Positions 1 through 9,614 of a stretch of DNA of 64,000 bases are shown piece after piece (the stretch's first letter is position 1; each line of letters begins with the position of its first letter). The stretch is from assembly GCA_029098225.1 (NCBI GenBank), contig JAQXNX010000012.1, positions 53,487-117,486 of the forward strand, in the 5' to 3' direction. Source of the stretch: Spirochaetales bacterium. GTDB taxonomy: Bacteria; Spirochaetota; Spirochaetia; Treponematales; Treponemataceae. The position numbers and the translations under genes were made by a program. The notes beneath the pieces were generated by a model. That model saw only the letters and a program-made list of their open reading frames with translations. It had not been told where the DNA came from and did no database searches.

Positions 1-297
1 TCTATTGATGCTATAAAGGAATATGAATCTGTAATTTATAATTTTTCATATCAGCAGGAATTGTTATGTAACTGGCATCTTTTTAATACAGCAAATTTAT
101 GGATTGCTTTGAATCTTCAGGATTATTTTGATTATCCTTTAGCAATCAGTCCGTTTTTTAAGTTTGGGTTTAATTATGAAACAAAACAGAATACAGTTCT
201 GGGTTTAGATTTTACATTGAAATTTGTTGATATGTTTTTTAGCGCCGTATATTTAAATGAAGCAATTCTGAGGTTTTCGTTTAAGGTGGTTTTATGA
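1..297 (+). CDS. C-terminal end of a possible outer-membrane beta-barrel protein (5' partial)
   Basis: Frame 1 is open from the first base of the window, so the 78-residue ORF in the track is only part of a longer protein whose start lies upstream. The 98 visible residues alternate polar and aromatic or aliphatic residues (for example FFKFGFNYE, LGLDFTLKF) and end in a strand-like ILRFSFKVVL. That pattern fits the last strands of an outer-membrane barrel, but no family is recognised. The stop codon overlaps the next gene's start (ATGA at 294-297), so the two genes are probably translationally coupled. The assignment as a barrel is inference; the existence of a coding end here is well supported by the open frame and the coupling. 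Confidence 0.6.
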   Translation, partial: SIDAIKEYESVIYNFSYQQELLCNWHLFNTANLWIALNLQDYFDYPLAISPFFKFGFNYETKQNTVLGLDFTLKFVDMFFSAVYLNEAILRFSFKVVL

Positions 298-1163
298 TTT
301 CCAAAACTTTCAGATTATTTTTAGTTACACTTTTTCTTACCCTTGTGATTTCCTGTTATGGAAGCTGGAATTTTTTATATGAAGGGAACAATGTTGATGA
401 ACGAACAGAAAGCTTTAATATGCTAGATTCGTCAACCGATGATAATTTTTCTGCAGCGGGAATTTCTTCTCTAAACGGAAAATATACAGTTTTAATAATT
501 TCTGATACACATTTTGGCAATACAAAAAAAGAAATTAATTGTGCGCCACTTTTTAAATGGCTTGAACAATTAAGAGGTAAACCTGAATATCCCGTTTTTG
601 CTATTTGCCTTGGAGATGTAGTTGATTTGGGAAGACAGGAAGAATATGACTTGTATAATGCTTTTTGTAAAAAGCTCCAGAATGAATATGGAATCAGATT
701 AATTTTTAATTCTTGCGGGAATCATGATATTTATCAGGGGAACTGGGAAAACTGGAAGAAGAATTGTTATCCTTATAAATCATTTTACAAATTCAAAACT
801 TCTAAATTTTCCTGGTATTGTCTGGATACAGCTTCCGGAACTATTGGACTTAATCAGTATAGAATTCTTTCTGAAGAAATGAAAACTGATCCAAGTCCTA
901 AAGTTGTTTTTACACATTATCCGTTTGTGCGTTTTAACCGCGACACTTCTAACATGGCAGAAACAACAGAGCGTAATAAATTAATTTCTGAATTTGCAAA
1001 AAATAATGTAAAGTGTGTGCTTGGAGGTCATCTGCACACCAGTGCAATTGATAATCTTGGATTTATGAATTATATTATTCCGTCTTTTGGATACAGTGAA
1101 TCCTGGGGACTCTTGTACATTGATGAAGATTCAGAAACTATAAGCTTTGAATTTATTTCTTAA
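294..1163 (+). CDS. Calcineurin-like metallophosphoesterase lipoprotein
   Basis: This is a 289-residue secreted phosphoesterase. The N-terminus is a lipoprotein signal with hydrophobic core and lipobox LVISC (Cys21), so the mature protein should be lipid-anchored outside the cytoplasm. The dinuclear-metal motifs of the family appear in order: SDTH (D71, H73), GDVVD near 106, GNHD near 142-145, a THYP histidine near 207 and GGHLH near 244-248. All metal ligands expected for a calcineurin-like fold are present, so it should be active; the substrate (phosphomonoester, diester or nucleotide) cannot be read from sequence. The start overlaps the preceding stop (ATGA). The 3' end overlaps the convergent rel gene by 11 bp, leaving no room for a separate terminator. 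Confidence 0.85.
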   Translation: MISKTFRLFLVTLFLTLVISCYGSWNFLYEGNNVDERTESFNMLDSSTDDNFSAAGISSLNGKYTVLIISDTHFGNTKKEINCAPLFKWLEQLRGKPEYPVFAICLGDVVDLGRQEEYDLYNAFCKKLQNEYGIRLIFNSCGNHDIYQGNWENWKKNCYPYKSFYKFKTSKFSWYCLDTASGTIGLNQYRILSEEMKTDPSPKVVFTHYPFVRFNRDTSNMAETTERNKLISEFAKNNVKCVLGGHLHTSAIDNLGFMNYIIPSFGYSESWGLLYIDEDSETISFEFIS

Positions 1164-3015
1164 TTTCCCATTCAACAGAAACGCTTCGTTCTTCTTTATG
1201 CGGAATTCTTTGATAAATAAGGCAATCTGCTTTATGAATAGAGACACCTTTTGTTCTTGTTACATAGCCTACAATTAAATCTGGATAAGCTGGATGACAG
1301 CATTGAGCAATATTATATAAAACATTTTTTTCGCCTTCTACAAGAACTCGTTTATTAATTCTTGGCTGAGCTTCGGCGGAATTTCTGTCTGAGTTTTTTG
1401 GTCGTTTTCTTCTTTTCCCGGTTTGAGTTCCTGGAACCCAGGCTTCTGCTGTTTGTCCCTGCAATGAATTTTCAGCTGCTGAACTACTTGTTGCGGCTAC
1501 TCCGGTTGCAGCTCCTGCAGCCTGATTAAAGATAATTCTTTCGCTGAATGTCGGATCATTTTTAATAAGCCAGGAATGGATTCTCTGGTGAGCTTTACTT
1601 GTTTTAACAATATTCAACTGATTTTCTGTAGGATGAGCCTGAGGATTTGTAATAATTTCTATTATCTGAGTATTTTGAAGCGGCTTAGAAAGTGGAATGA
1701 TTTTTCCATCGGCTTTTGCAGCTATTATCTGTTCACCAATAGAAGAGTGAACTGCATAAGCAAAATCAATTGCAGTTGCTCCCATAGGAAGCTTTTTTAC
1801 ATCGCCTTTTGGAGTGAATACATAAATTTCATCACCTAAAAATTCATTTTTAAGTGTTTCAAAATTATTTCCTTCTGTGAGCTTTTCTTTTAAATTCTGA
1901 AGCTTGTTATAAATCTCAAGACGGTCTTCTTCTACAAGTTCACGCGAAGTCCCTTTTTTATAAAGCCAGTGTGAAGCAATTCCATGCTCAGCCATATTAT
2001 GCATCTGGTAAGTTCTTATTTGAATCTCAAGAGGTTTTCCTTCGCACATAACCGTCGTATGCAGAGACTGATAGCCATTAGATTTTGGCATTGCAATATA
2101 ATCTTTAAATCTGCCATCCAAAGGCTTCCATAGTCCATGAACTATTCCAATTAATGTATAACATTCCGAAGGTGTATTACATAAAATTCTTAGCGCAAGT
2201 AAATCAAAAAGCTCGCCGGCTTCTTTATTTCTTTTTTTCATCTTTTGATAAATTGAATAAAAGTGTTTTGCCCGGCTTTGAATTTCAACTTTTATACCAA
2301 GTTTTTCTGCAGATTTATAAATGCTGTTTACGGCTTTATCAAGGTAATTTGCCCGTTCATCTTTTTTTTGTGCAACAATTGCTTTTATTTGTAAGAAAAC
2401 CTGCGGATTAATATATTTTAAGCTTAAATCTTCAAATTCATTTTTTTCTGTCTGCATTCCAAGACGGTCTGCAAGCGGAGCCCAAATTTCTATAGCACTT
2501 GAAGCAATGGCATGCTGTTCTTCTTTTGTAAAACTTTTTATATTTCTTATTCTGTCCAAACGGTCTGCAAGAGTAATTAAAATAATTCTTGCATCATCGC
2601 ACATTGCAAAAAGCATATTTCTTATTGCATCTGATTGCTGAAGAGTTTTTGTATTAATTGGAAGATTAAGAATTTTATTTGTAGTTGCAATTATGTTTGC
2701 AACATTTTCTCCATAGTCCATTTTTATCTGTTCAGGAGTAATATTAAAATCATTAATAGAGTGTAGTAGGGCACAGATTATTGTATCGCTGTCCAAACGG
2801 TTTTGAGAAAGAATGAAAGCTACACGCAATGGATGAAGATAGTAAGGTTTTCCGCCTTCTCTAAAAAGTCCTTTTGATTTTTCTACAAGAAAGTTCCAGG
2901 CTTTTTTTATCTGAACTGTTTCTTCATCCGAAAAATAATCACTTTTTGAGAAAAACTCGTTTATTAATTGTTCAGGCTCTCTGATGTCTGATTCAAAAAC
3001 GCTCTCTGTACTCAT
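1153..3015 (-). CDS. rel: RelA/SpoT-family (p)ppGpp synthetase with degenerate hydrolase site and no ACT domain
   Basis: This 620-residue stringent-response enzyme has an HD hydrolase fold (about 45-200), a synthetase domain (about 240-355), a TGS domain (about 395-460), a low-complexity Ala/Ser/Lys linker (about 490-550) and a cysteine cluster (AQCCHPAYP, about 570-610). The synthetase motifs look intact, including GRFKDYIAMPK and YQSLHTT; RFKD is the RXKD charge type of Rel enzymes rather than the EXDD type of E. coli RelA. In the hydrolase, His61 and Asp151 remain, but the canonical HDxxED motif reads HSIND (His85-Ser86), so the metal-binding Asp and the catalytic Glu are lost. The protein stops after the cysteine region and lacks the usual C-terminal ACT/RRM domain of about 730-residue Rel proteins. 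It follows prmC by 22 bp. Confidence 0.9.
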   Translation of the reverse strand: MSTESVFESDIREPEQLINEFFSKSDYFSDEETVQIKKAWNFLVEKSKGLFREGGKPYYLHPLRVAFILSQNRLDSDTIICALLHSINDFNITPEQIKMDYGENVANIIATTNKILNLPINTKTLQQSDAIRNMLFAMCDDARIILITLADRLDRIRNIKSFTKEEQHAIASSAIEIWAPLADRLGMQTEKNEFEDLSLKYINPQVFLQIKAIVAQKKDERANYLDKAVNSIYKSAEKLGIKVEIQSRAKHFYSIYQKMKKRNKEAGELFDLLALRILCNTPSECYTLIGIVHGLWKPLDGRFKDYIAMPKSNGYQSLHTTVMCEGKPLEIQIRTYQMHNMAEHGIASHWLYKKGTSRELVEEDRLEIYNKLQNLKEKLTEGNNFETLKNEFLGDEIYVFTPKGDVKKLPMGATAIDFAYAVHSSIGEQIIAAKADGKIIPLSKPLQNTQIIEIITNPQAHPTENQLNIVKTSKAHQRIHSWLIKNDPTFSERIIFNQAAGAATGVAATSSSAAENSLQGQTAEAWVPGTQTGKRRKRPKNSDRNSAEAQPRINKRVLVEGEKNVLYNIAQCCHPAYPDLIVGYVTRTKGVSIHKADCLIYQRIPHKEERSVSVEWEIKK

Positions 3016-3037
3016 TAAAAAGAAAATAACAGAATTT

Positions 3038-3970
3038 TCAGTTCATTTCAACAACGCGGAGCTGACCTTCAAAATCCTTGTGAATTTTTGTTTTAAAATT
3101 ATAGCGTTCAGCTATTCCGGCTGCTTCAGTTGCATTATATTCGCCGGTTTCCATAAGAACTGTTCCAAGCGGAGATAAATGTTCTTTTATTTGCGGAATT
3201 AAATTTCTGATTATTTCAAGTCCGTCATTACAGTCAGCTTTTTCGCCTGTAATTGTTACATCTCCATCAAGTGCAAGTCTTGGTTCATTTCTTCCATCTA
3301 GTAATAGTTCATTTACCATAGAGTGTGGAATATATGGAGGATTTGTTAAAATCATATCGAATTTATAGGGAATTGCATCGAATAAATTTGTCTGTATAAA
3401 AGAAACTTTTGAGTGAATTAATTTTGATTGATCCTTTAAAAGGTTCGCAGCATTTATTTTTGCAATTTCAAGAGCTTTTAAAGAAATATCTGCAAGAATG
3501 AATTTTGGAAAAATTTCCTGGGGAATATGAAACTTTTCTATAAGATTTTTTATAACGCTTAATGCAATACAGCCGCTTCCTGTACACATATCACAGATTG
3601 TTAAAATTGAATTTTTTTTTGATTCAATTTTTTCTGCAATAAGATTTAATGCATGTTCTACAAGAATTTCTGTGTCTGGTTTTGGAATAAGAACATCCGG
3701 CGTTACATAAAAATCGTAGCCATAAAATTCTTTATGATTTGTAATATAGGCGACTGGTAATCCTTTTTTTCTTTTTTCAAGAGCTTCATTAAGTAAAGAA
3801 ATTTTTTCCTGAGGAATTTCCTGATTTTGAGAAAGAAGAAGCTGAGTTTTGTTCAGATTCAAAAAATATGATAAAAATACTTCTACATCAAGCTCGGGCG
3901 AAAGAGAACAGATCCTTCCTTCACCCTTTAATTCCCTTATAGCAGAAAATTTAAACTCTTTAATTGTCAT
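3038..3970 (-). CDS. prmC: Peptide chain release factor N5-glutamine methyltransferase
   Basis: PrmC methylates the GGQ glutamine of release factors RF1 and RF2 using S-adenosylmethionine. The 310-residue protein has the short helical N-terminal domain of the family, a SAM-binding motif (CDMCTGSGCIALS) and the substrate-glutamine-binding NPPY motif (LTNPPYIPH) followed by the expected acidic stretch. Length is slightly above the usual 280-290. It lies 28 bp after the chemoreceptor gene and 22 bp before rel, so the three may be co-transcribed. No clear Shine-Dalgarno site precedes the ATG at 3970. The assignment is firm; operon membership is inferred from spacing. Confidence 0.9.
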   Translation of the reverse strand: MTIKEFKFSAIRELKGEGRICSLSPELDVEVFLSYFLNLNKTQLLLSQNQEIPQEKISLLNEALEKRKKGLPVAYITNHKEFYGYDFYVTPDVLIPKPDTEILVEHALNLIAEKIESKKNSILTICDMCTGSGCIALSVIKNLIEKFHIPQEIFPKFILADISLKALEIAKINAANLLKDQSKLIHSKVSFIQTNLFDAIPYKFDMILTNPPYIPHSMVNELLLDGRNEPRLALDGDVTITGEKADCNDGLEIIRNLIPQIKEHLSPLGTVLMETGEYNATEAAGIAERYNFKTKIHKDFEGQLRVVEMN

Positions 3971-3998
3971 AAAAAATCTGGTCGATATACTTTTGATT

Positions 3999-5816
3999 TT
4001 ATTTAACCGTTGTAAAGCCGTTAATCATATCAGAAACTTTGCTTGTTGCATCAAGGCTTCTGTCTGATGCCGAAACTGCAGCTTCTGCGGTATTGCGCAT
4101 TTCATCCATATTTTCATTTACCCGGCTTGATTTTTGATAAGTAGTATCTGCAAGATTTTTAAGATTTTGAATTCCAGAGAATACTTTCTGACTTTCATCT
4201 TTCATTTGACCTGAAGAACTTGTAATGTCTTTTGTTGTTCCTTTTAAGGTTGTCATTGTAGAAAGAATATTATCGGCGCCGTTTCTTTCTTCATCCATAC
4301 CGCTTTGAACTTCTCTGATAAGTTGTTCAAGCTTTGTAATTCTTTCTCCAACAGAAGCAAATGTCTGCGAAGACTTATTAGAAGAATTTACAATTCCTCC
4401 AATTGAATCTGTAATATTTGACAAAAGGCTGGAAATTGAATCAGATTGTTTTGCAGAAGTTTCTGCAAGCGCTCTGATTTCTCCTGCAACTACTGCAAAA
4501 CCTTTTCCTGCTTCACCGGCATGAGCTGCTTCTATGGCTGCGTTCATGGCGAGAAGGTTTGTTTGCTTTGCAATAGCAGAAATTGCTGAGTTTGCTGTCA
4601 TAAGGTGTTCACTCTGCTGGGCAATGCTGTCTATTTGTGAGGTTACGCTTGACTGCTGTCTTTGACCATCTTCGGCTTCTTTTACAAGTGTATTATATTC
4701 TTCAATGATAATATTTACGTTGCGATCGACTGCGCGGATATTTGCAGAAATCTGTTCAATAGCAGTTGATGAATGTTCAATGGCTTCTGCCTGTTCTGCG
4801 AGTTTTCTATCAAGATTTTGAATTTCGTTTTCTACAGATTCCATTCCATTAGTAATATGTTCAACCTGCAGTGCCTGATCTGAAATATTTTGTGCAATTT
4901 CTGAAACGTTATTTGCTGCAGTTGTGAGTGCTCCAATATGATTTCCCATTTTAGAAGAAAGCTCGGTTCCTGTTTCGTTTAATATTCCAGTTTCGCCCTG
5001 AAGCTTTATTACAAGATTATTTAAGCTACCAATTACACCGTTACAATTTTTTGCAAGGGTAGAAAGTTCATTTTTCCCATGTTCAGGAATTTTATGCGTT
5101 AAATCTGCTTTTCCATTTGCTATGTCTTCCATGGCCGAAGAAATAACTTTCATCGTTCCAAAGATTTGTGAAGTGAATAAAATAATTAAAAGAATTCCAA
5201 CAACAAGACATATTAAACTGATTATAATAATGTGAGAAATTCGTCTTTTAAGCATGGAAAGAATTGTACCGACATTAAAATCAATTCCAATCATTCCTAC
5301 AACCTGGCCTTTGGAATTTTTAATGGCCTTATAAGTAGAAATTACATATCCCCATTCTTCCTGCTTTTCCAAACCTGAACATGCAACTCCACCTGTTTCC
5401 ATTACTTCAAGCGGTGCTGAACCATAGTCTGCAATATCTTCTTCAGTTCCACATGGAGAAAAATTTTCTTCATCGCTAGGATCGCAGGAACCATCGATTA
5501 CATAGCGGAAAAGGGTTCCGTTAATTCTTTGCATTGTATAAAGATACTGACAGTTAACTGTCTTTTTTATATCAAGAAGCGCAAGCCTTGTGCTTTCATA
5601 GAAGGGATCATTTTCATCAAGTGTTTTAGAAAAGCGTTCAAATTCATCTCCGTCTATAACAGTTGCAGCTTTTTCTACAACCGGAAATCCCTGTTCTGTA
5701 GAAAGTGCAACTCCGGTATTTATAATGCTTATGGCAGAAAAAACTCCCAGAACCGTACATGAGATTAAAATAAAAAGCCCAAAGAAAATTATAAAACGAG
5801 ATCGCAATGAATGCAT
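3999..5816 (-). CDS. Methyl-accepting chemotaxis protein with extracytoplasmic sensor domain
   Basis: This 605-residue chemoreceptor has a first membrane segment at about 8-30, an extracytoplasmic sensor of about 165 residues (probably Cache-like), a second membrane segment near 196-216, a HAMP segment and a long coiled-coil signalling domain. The kinase-contact hairpin is unmistakable ([20 protein letters not shown], about 415-435). It should transmit ligand occupancy to CheA/CheW; the ligand is unknown. The start at 5816 is chosen because GGAGG lies four bases upstream of the ATG. The sensor contains cysteines ([22 protein letters not shown]) that could form disulfides. Promoter or operon links to prmC and rel downstream are possible but unproven. 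Confidence 0.92.
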   Translation of the reverse strand: MHSLRSRFIIFFGLFILISCTVLGVFSAISIINTGVALSTEQGFPVVEKAATVIDGDEFERFSKTLDENDPFYESTRLALLDIKKTVNCQYLYTMQRINGTLFRYVIDGSCDPSDEENFSPCGTEEDIADYGSAPLEVMETGGVACSGLEKQEEWGYVISTYKAIKNSKGQVVGMIGIDFNVGTILSMLKRRISHIIIISLICLVVGILLIILFTSQIFGTMKVISSAMEDIANGKADLTHKIPEHGKNELSTLAKNCNGVIGSLNNLVIKLQGETGILNETGTELSSKMGNHIGALTTAANNVSEIAQNISDQALQVEHITNGMESVENEIQNLDRKLAEQAEAIEHSSTAIEQISANIRAVDRNVNIIIEEYNTLVKEAEDGQRQQSSVTSQIDSIAQQSEHLMTANSAISAIAKQTNLLAMNAAIEAAHAGEAGKGFAVVAGEIRALAETSAKQSDSISSLLSNITDSIGGIVNSSNKSSQTFASVGERITKLEQLIREVQSGMDEERNGADNILSTMTTLKGTTKDITSSSGQMKDESQKVFSGIQNLKNLADTTYQKSSRVNENMDEMRNTAEAAVSASDRSLDATSKVSDMINGFTTVK

Positions 5817-5883
5817 ATGTCCTCCGAATAACTTCTCTATATTATAAATTCTTTTCTAGTATTTTACAAATTATTTTTATGTA

Positions 5884-5919
5884 TAAAAAAAGCATTCTGC
5901 AAAAAACAGAATGCTTTTC
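5884..5919 (-). terminator. Rho-independent terminator of tRNA-Ile2
   Basis: A 9-bp stem (AGCATTCTG / CAGAATGCT) encloses a six-base A/T loop. Read on the minus strand it is followed by a run of seven T. It lies about 95 bp downstream of the tRNA on the same strand and before the chemoreceptor start, so it most likely ends the tRNA transcript. Confidence 0.7.
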
Positions 5920-6011
5920 GTTACGAAACTATTGGGCCATACGCCGCATACGCGTCGTTTGGCCTGGAGAAAGTGATTTTCGTATAGTTTCTCACTTCGT
6001 TACGAAACTAT

Positions 6012-6019
<8 letters not shown>
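5917..6019. repeat. Direct repeat pair duplicating the 3' end of tRNA-Ile2 and its flank
   Basis: A 24-bp sequence occurs twice as an exact direct repeat, at 5917-5940 and 5996-6019. The right copy contains the last seven bases of the tRNA acceptor stem (GGGCCAT on the plus strand) plus 17 bp of downstream flank. The left copy duplicates exactly that junction. Between them is a 55-bp segment, and an 8-bp inverted pair ATAGTTTC/GAAACTAT (5984-5991 and 6004-6011) overlaps the right copy. Duplication of a tRNA 3' end is what integrase attachment or tRNA-directed rearrangement leaves behind, but no integrase gene is in the window and only seven tRNA bases are included. Confidence 0.6.
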
Positions 6020-6084
<65 letters not shown>

Positions 6085-6130
6085 GAATTTATTTTTTGAA
6101 TATAACAGAATCTAAAAAAAAAATCAACTC

Positions 6131-6158
6131 TTGAAATATGGCAAAAATCTACTATAAT
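6131..6158 (+). promoter_or_regulatory. Sigma-70 promoter for the PP2C phosphatase gene; likely leaderless
   Basis: TTGAAA (6131-6136) and TATAAT (6153-6158) are separated by 16 bp. The ATG at 6166 begins eight bases after the end of the -10 box, so the expected transcription start coincides with or immediately precedes the start codon. No Shine-Dalgarno sequence can fit. Confidence 0.6.
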
Positions 6159-6165
6159 TATAAAG

Positions 6166-8241
6166 ATGTGCCGTACTAAAAGGCTTGTTCCTGTTTTTGT
6201 TTTTTTAATTTCATTATTATTTTCATCATGCCGGGATATAGATGCTGAATATAAAATTTCTATGGATGATACTTTTTACTGGGCTTTATGTAATGAAGAA
6301 AGTACTATAGAAGATGCTCCTTTTGCAATTTATAACCATCTGGAAAACATGGAATATCATAATCTTGAAAATCTTTTTGGAAACGAAGGTCAGTATATCT
6401 GGCTTAGGGCTAGATTTAAAATTCCTGATGAATTAAAAGATCAGAATTTATCTATGGTAATTCCGTATTTGCATTTTGCAGATGAGCTGTATTTAAATAA
6501 CCATTTTATAGATTCTTACGGATTTATGGGTGAACAAATTCAGGACGCCGGTTATAAAGCTCAGATTTTTGATTTTCCAAAAGAATTTTTAAATCAGGAA
6601 GAAATTAATACAATTTTTATAAAAGTTCTTGTTTTGGGAAAAGCCACAATTTCTGATAAAATTTACATTACAACCCGTGACGAAGGCTGGGCGTATTCAG
6701 ATATAAGAAGTTTCTGGCAGAGCCTTTTTTATATGCTTTTTGAAGGCGCTTTATTTGCCTCTATGGTTGTATTTATACTTTTCTTTATTACTAATACAAA
6801 AGAAAAAGGTTATTTGTATTTTTCTTTATTATGTTTTTGTTCTATCATCTTCTTTTCTAATTTCTTTTTAAATGATTTGCCATTTGTTGGTTTTCATGGC
6901 GGAATTTCGTTTTTGACTTCTATAAAAATTGTTCGTGGATACAGTTTTTATGGAATGGTTTATTTCTTTGTATATTTTGTTTTTGCTTTTATGAAATTAA
7001 AGCATCGCATTATAGAACAGATTTTACGTCATGTTTCTTTAGTTATTTGTATTATTTTAACAGCAACTGCAAAAGATTATGTTGCTTTAATGAAGGTTTG
7101 TCCTTATATCGTCATCCTTTTGGGAATAGATGTTTTATTGACAGTCTGCTACATAATAATTAAAGCTTTCAGTCCTTATGCTCATGAAAGAAAATATGCT
7201 TTTTTGCTTTTAATAACCTTAAGTCCGTTATTTCTTTCCTTTACAATAGATGCAGTTGTAAAGCTGGGTTTAGATGATATGCAGACTTTTTATTTTTCTT
7301 TAGTTGGATATCAGTTTTCTATTCTTTCTATTTTTGTATATTTTTGTGTTAATTATCGTAAAGCATCTGCTCGCCTTGAATATCTTAATACTGAACTTGA
7401 AAACGAAGTGATGATTCAAACAAAGCAGCTTACAAAAGCAAATGAAAGCCTGGAAAACGAAATTGCAACTACAAGAAACGATTTAAGGACAGCAGCAGTT
7501 GTTCAAAAAAAATTATTTCATCTTCCAGAAGTTCAGATTGAACACTGGGATATAGCAGTAAGTTATGAACCATATTCAATTGTTTCTGGAGATTTATTTA
7601 ATTTTTATAATGTAAACGATACTCTTTATGGAGTTTCTATTTTTGATACTTCGGGACATGGGGTTGCAGCAAGTCTTGTAACAATGCTTGCCGAAAATGT
7701 TATTCAGCAGATTTTTAGCGAAGGATATTTATTTGGTGAAGATGTTGCAAATACTCTTAGTCGAATTAATGACAGGTTTATAGTTTCTAAAGGTGATATT
7801 GAAAATTATATGACAGGTTTGCTGCTCAATTTACGCGAATTTGAAGATAAAAAGGAATGTGTCGTTTCAATTGCAAATGCAGGACATCCATATCCTGAAT
7901 TATATATTGCTGCAGAAAACAGGGTAGAAGAAATTCTTCCGGAAATTGAAAATGCTGGAGTAGGGCCTGTTGGAATTGAAGGAATAGAAAGTCATTATTC
8001 AAGTATAGATTTTATTATGAAAGAAAACGATATTTTGCTTTTATTTACTGATGGTTTAACAGAAGCTGTAAATCCAAACAGGCTTGAATTTGGAAGAAAT
8101 AAAATAGAACAGATTTTAAAAGATAGTAAAGATGATGTGGCAGATGTTATATTAAAAAAGATAAAGCTGGCACAAAAGCTTCATATGGGAACAGCCCCTA
8201 TGGGTGATGATACAACAATTATTGTAATGAAAAGAAAATAA
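6166..8241 (+). CDS. 7TM-DISM sensor with PP2C (SpoIIE/RsbU-type) phosphatase domain
   Basis: A 691-residue membrane phosphatase. It starts with a lipoprotein-like signal (LLFSSC, Cys22), followed by an extracytoplasmic domain (about 25-185), seven hydrophobic segments (about 190-395, 7TM-DISM type), a coiled coil (about 398-445) and a PP2C-like Ser/Thr phosphatase domain. Metal-binding motifs of the SpoIIE/RsbU group are seen: SGDLFNFY near 474, FDTSGHGVAAS near 495, LLFTDGLTEA near 624 and MGDDTTI near 679. Such enzymes dephosphorylate anti-sigma-factor antagonists or similar STAS partners in response to an external signal. No STAS or kinase partner is nearby. The start ATG follows the -10 box so closely that the mRNA is probably leaderless. 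Confidence 0.88.
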   Translation: MCRTKRLVPVFVFLISLLFSSCRDIDAEYKISMDDTFYWALCNEESTIEDAPFAIYNHLENMEYHNLENLFGNEGQYIWLRARFKIPDELKDQNLSMVIPYLHFADELYLNNHFIDSYGFMGEQIQDAGYKAQIFDFPKEFLNQEEINTIFIKVLVLGKATISDKIYITTRDEGWAYSDIRSFWQSLFYMLFEGALFASMVVFILFFITNTKEKGYLYFSLLCFCSIIFFSNFFLNDLPFVGFHGGISFLTSIKIVRGYSFYGMVYFFVYFVFAFMKLKHRIIEQILRHVSLVICIILTATAKDYVALMKVCPYIVILLGIDVLLTVCYIIIKAFSPYAHERKYAFLLLITLSPLFLSFTIDAVVKLGLDDMQTFYFSLVGYQFSILSIFVYFCVNYRKASARLEYLNTELENEVMIQTKQLTKANESLENEIATTRNDLRTAAVVQKKLFHLPEVQIEHWDIAVSYEPYSIVSGDLFNFYNVNDTLYGVSIFDTSGHGVAASLVTMLAENVIQQIFSEGYLFGEDVANTLSRINDRFIVSKGDIENYMTGLLLNLREFEDKKECVVSIANAGHPYPELYIAAENRVEEILPEIENAGVGPVGIEGIESHYSSIDFIMKENDILLLFTDGLTEAVNPNRLEFGRNKIEQILKDSKDDVADVILKKIKLAQKLHMGTAPMGDDTTIIVMKRK

Positions 8242-8253
8242 TATAATTTATGA

Positions 8254-8395
8254 GCATTTTTTGCGAAGCAAAAAATGCGTAAATAAACAAATAGCGTTTA
8301 AGCTATTTGTTTATTATGCCTGCAAAGCAGTTAGTCGCACGCTTACGCGTGCGTCGGTGTCAAAGGCAACTTACCGAGTTTGCTGCGCAAAACTC
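8254..8395. terminator. Cluster of four inverted repeats between convergent genes
   Basis: Four hairpins follow one another between the phosphatase gene and pta, which converge here: 8254-8278 (11-bp stem, GAA loop), 8282-8315 (14-bp perfect stem AATAAACAAATAGC), 8336-8353 (7-bp GC-rich stem CGCACGC) and 8375-8395 (CGAGTTT stem). The first two are AT-rich and symmetrical and may work as bidirectional terminators. The last two look like short interspersed palindromes. Confidence 0.55.
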
Positions 8396-8405
8396 GCGTT
8401 GAGTT

Positions 8406-9437
8406 CTAGGCTTGAAGAGCTGTAACAGCCACAGTGGCTACTATATCATCTACATTACAGCCGCGGCTCAAATCGTTGAGAGGCTTTGCAAAGCCCTGGC
8501 AAACAGGACCAATTGCCATCCAGCCGCCCATTCGCTGGCAAATCTTGTAACCAATGTTACCTGCATTAATGTTAGGGAAGATAAAGGTGTTAGCGTGACC
8601 AGCAACCTTGCTTCCCGGAGCCTTGAGTTCACCAACTTCCGGAGCAACTGCTGCATCGAACTGGAATTCACCGTCGAGAGCCAGGTCTGGAGCTGCAGCC
8701 TTTGCAAGCTCTGTAGCCTTCTGAACTTTTGTTACTGTGTCATAGAATTTTGCGTCATTTCCAGAGCCCTTTGTAGAGAAAGAAAGCATTGCAACGCGTG
8801 GTTCAATTCCAGCAATCTTCTTTGCTGTGTCAGCAGAAGCTACAGCGATGTCTGCAAGCTCTTCTGCAGAAGGTTCAATATTGATAGCGCAGTCACCGAA
8901 TACTGCAACTCCTTCTGGAACGTACTTGTTTCCGCCTTCCGGAGCAACCATGATAAAGCAGCTTGAAACTGTTTTAAAGCCAGGTGCAGTCTTGATAACC
9001 TGAAGGCCAGGGCGAAGTGTGTTTGCTGTTGAGTGGCATGCACCGCTTACAAAACCGTCAGCATCGCCAGCCTTAAGAATAAGAGCGCCATACATTGTAT
9101 GGTCCTTAAGAATTGCAGCTTTTGCAGCAGCAACATCTGCATATTCAGGGGCACCAGTTTTCTTGTTGATTTTTCCTTCGCGGGCTTTAAAAAGAAGTTC
9201 TGCGTACTTATCTGCATTTGCATCTTTTGCAGGATCTACAATTGTAACTCCGCTCAAGTCTGCATTGCTTCCGCTTGCCTTAATATCCTCATCGCTTCCA
9301 ATCAAAATAATTTTTGCGATTCCATCTTTTACAATTTTAGAAGCTGCCTCTACAACACGTTTGTCTTCGCCTTCACAAAGAACAATAGTTTTATTTGCAG
9401 CCTTTGCTTTATTAAGCAAATTTTCTACAAAAGTCAT
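8406..9437 (-). CDS. pta: Phosphate acetyltransferase
   Basis: Pta interconverts acetyl-CoA and acetyl phosphate, the step before acetate kinase in acetate and ATP formation. The protein is 343 residues from the chosen start, the usual length of the short single-domain form. Family landmarks include VLCEGEDKRVVEAA near the N-terminus, GFVSGACHSTANTLRPGLQ, the FGDCAINIEP segment and the C-terminal AGNIGYKICQRMGG. The ORF track begins 15 bases upstream at 9452, but GGAGG at about 9443-9447 sits correctly before the ATG at 9437 (MTFVENLL), so that start is preferred. ackA is not in this window. No Rex-type palindrome was seen upstream. Confidence 0.95.
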   Translation of the reverse strand: MTFVENLLNKAKAANKTIVLCEGEDKRVVEAASKIVKDGIAKIILIGSDEDIKASGSNADLSGVTIVDPAKDANADKYAELLFKAREGKINKKTGAPEYADVAAAKAAILKDHTMYGALILKAGDADGFVSGACHSTANTLRPGLQVIKTAPGFKTVSSCFIMVAPEGGNKYVPEGVAVFGDCAINIEPSAEELADIAVASADTAKKIAGIEPRVAMLSFSTKGSGNDAKFYDTVTKVQKATELAKAAAPDLALDGEFQFDAAVAPEVGELKAPGSKVAGHANTFIFPNINAGNIGYKICQRMGGWMAIGPVCQGFAKPLNDLSRGCNVDDIVATVAVTALQA

Positions 9438-9506
9438 ATATAACCTCCGCAATAGTATGAATTTTTGTGTAGACTTTATAATATATTAAATTTAAAGGTT
9501 TCTCAA

Positions 9507-9542
9507 GAAAAAAAACTGGCGTAAGTCTTGTCTTACGCCAGT
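9507..9542 (-). terminator. Rho-independent terminator of the chvE-gguA-gguB operon
   Basis: An 11-bp perfect stem (ACTGGCGTAAG / CTTACGCCAGT, 9515-9525 and 9532-9542) with a six-base loop is followed on the minus strand by eight T. It lies about 70 bp after the permease stop. Confidence 0.85.
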
Positions 9543-9614
9543 AAAGTTCAATTTACAAAAAATAGGAGATGTTTTTTATGACTGCACAAAATTTTTGTGC
9601 AGCTGAACTTTTTC

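Noticed and set aside
8412-9489. Several overlapping ORFs on both strands within pta
   Set aside because: All are shadows of pta, which has unambiguous family blocks and a good ribosome-binding site.
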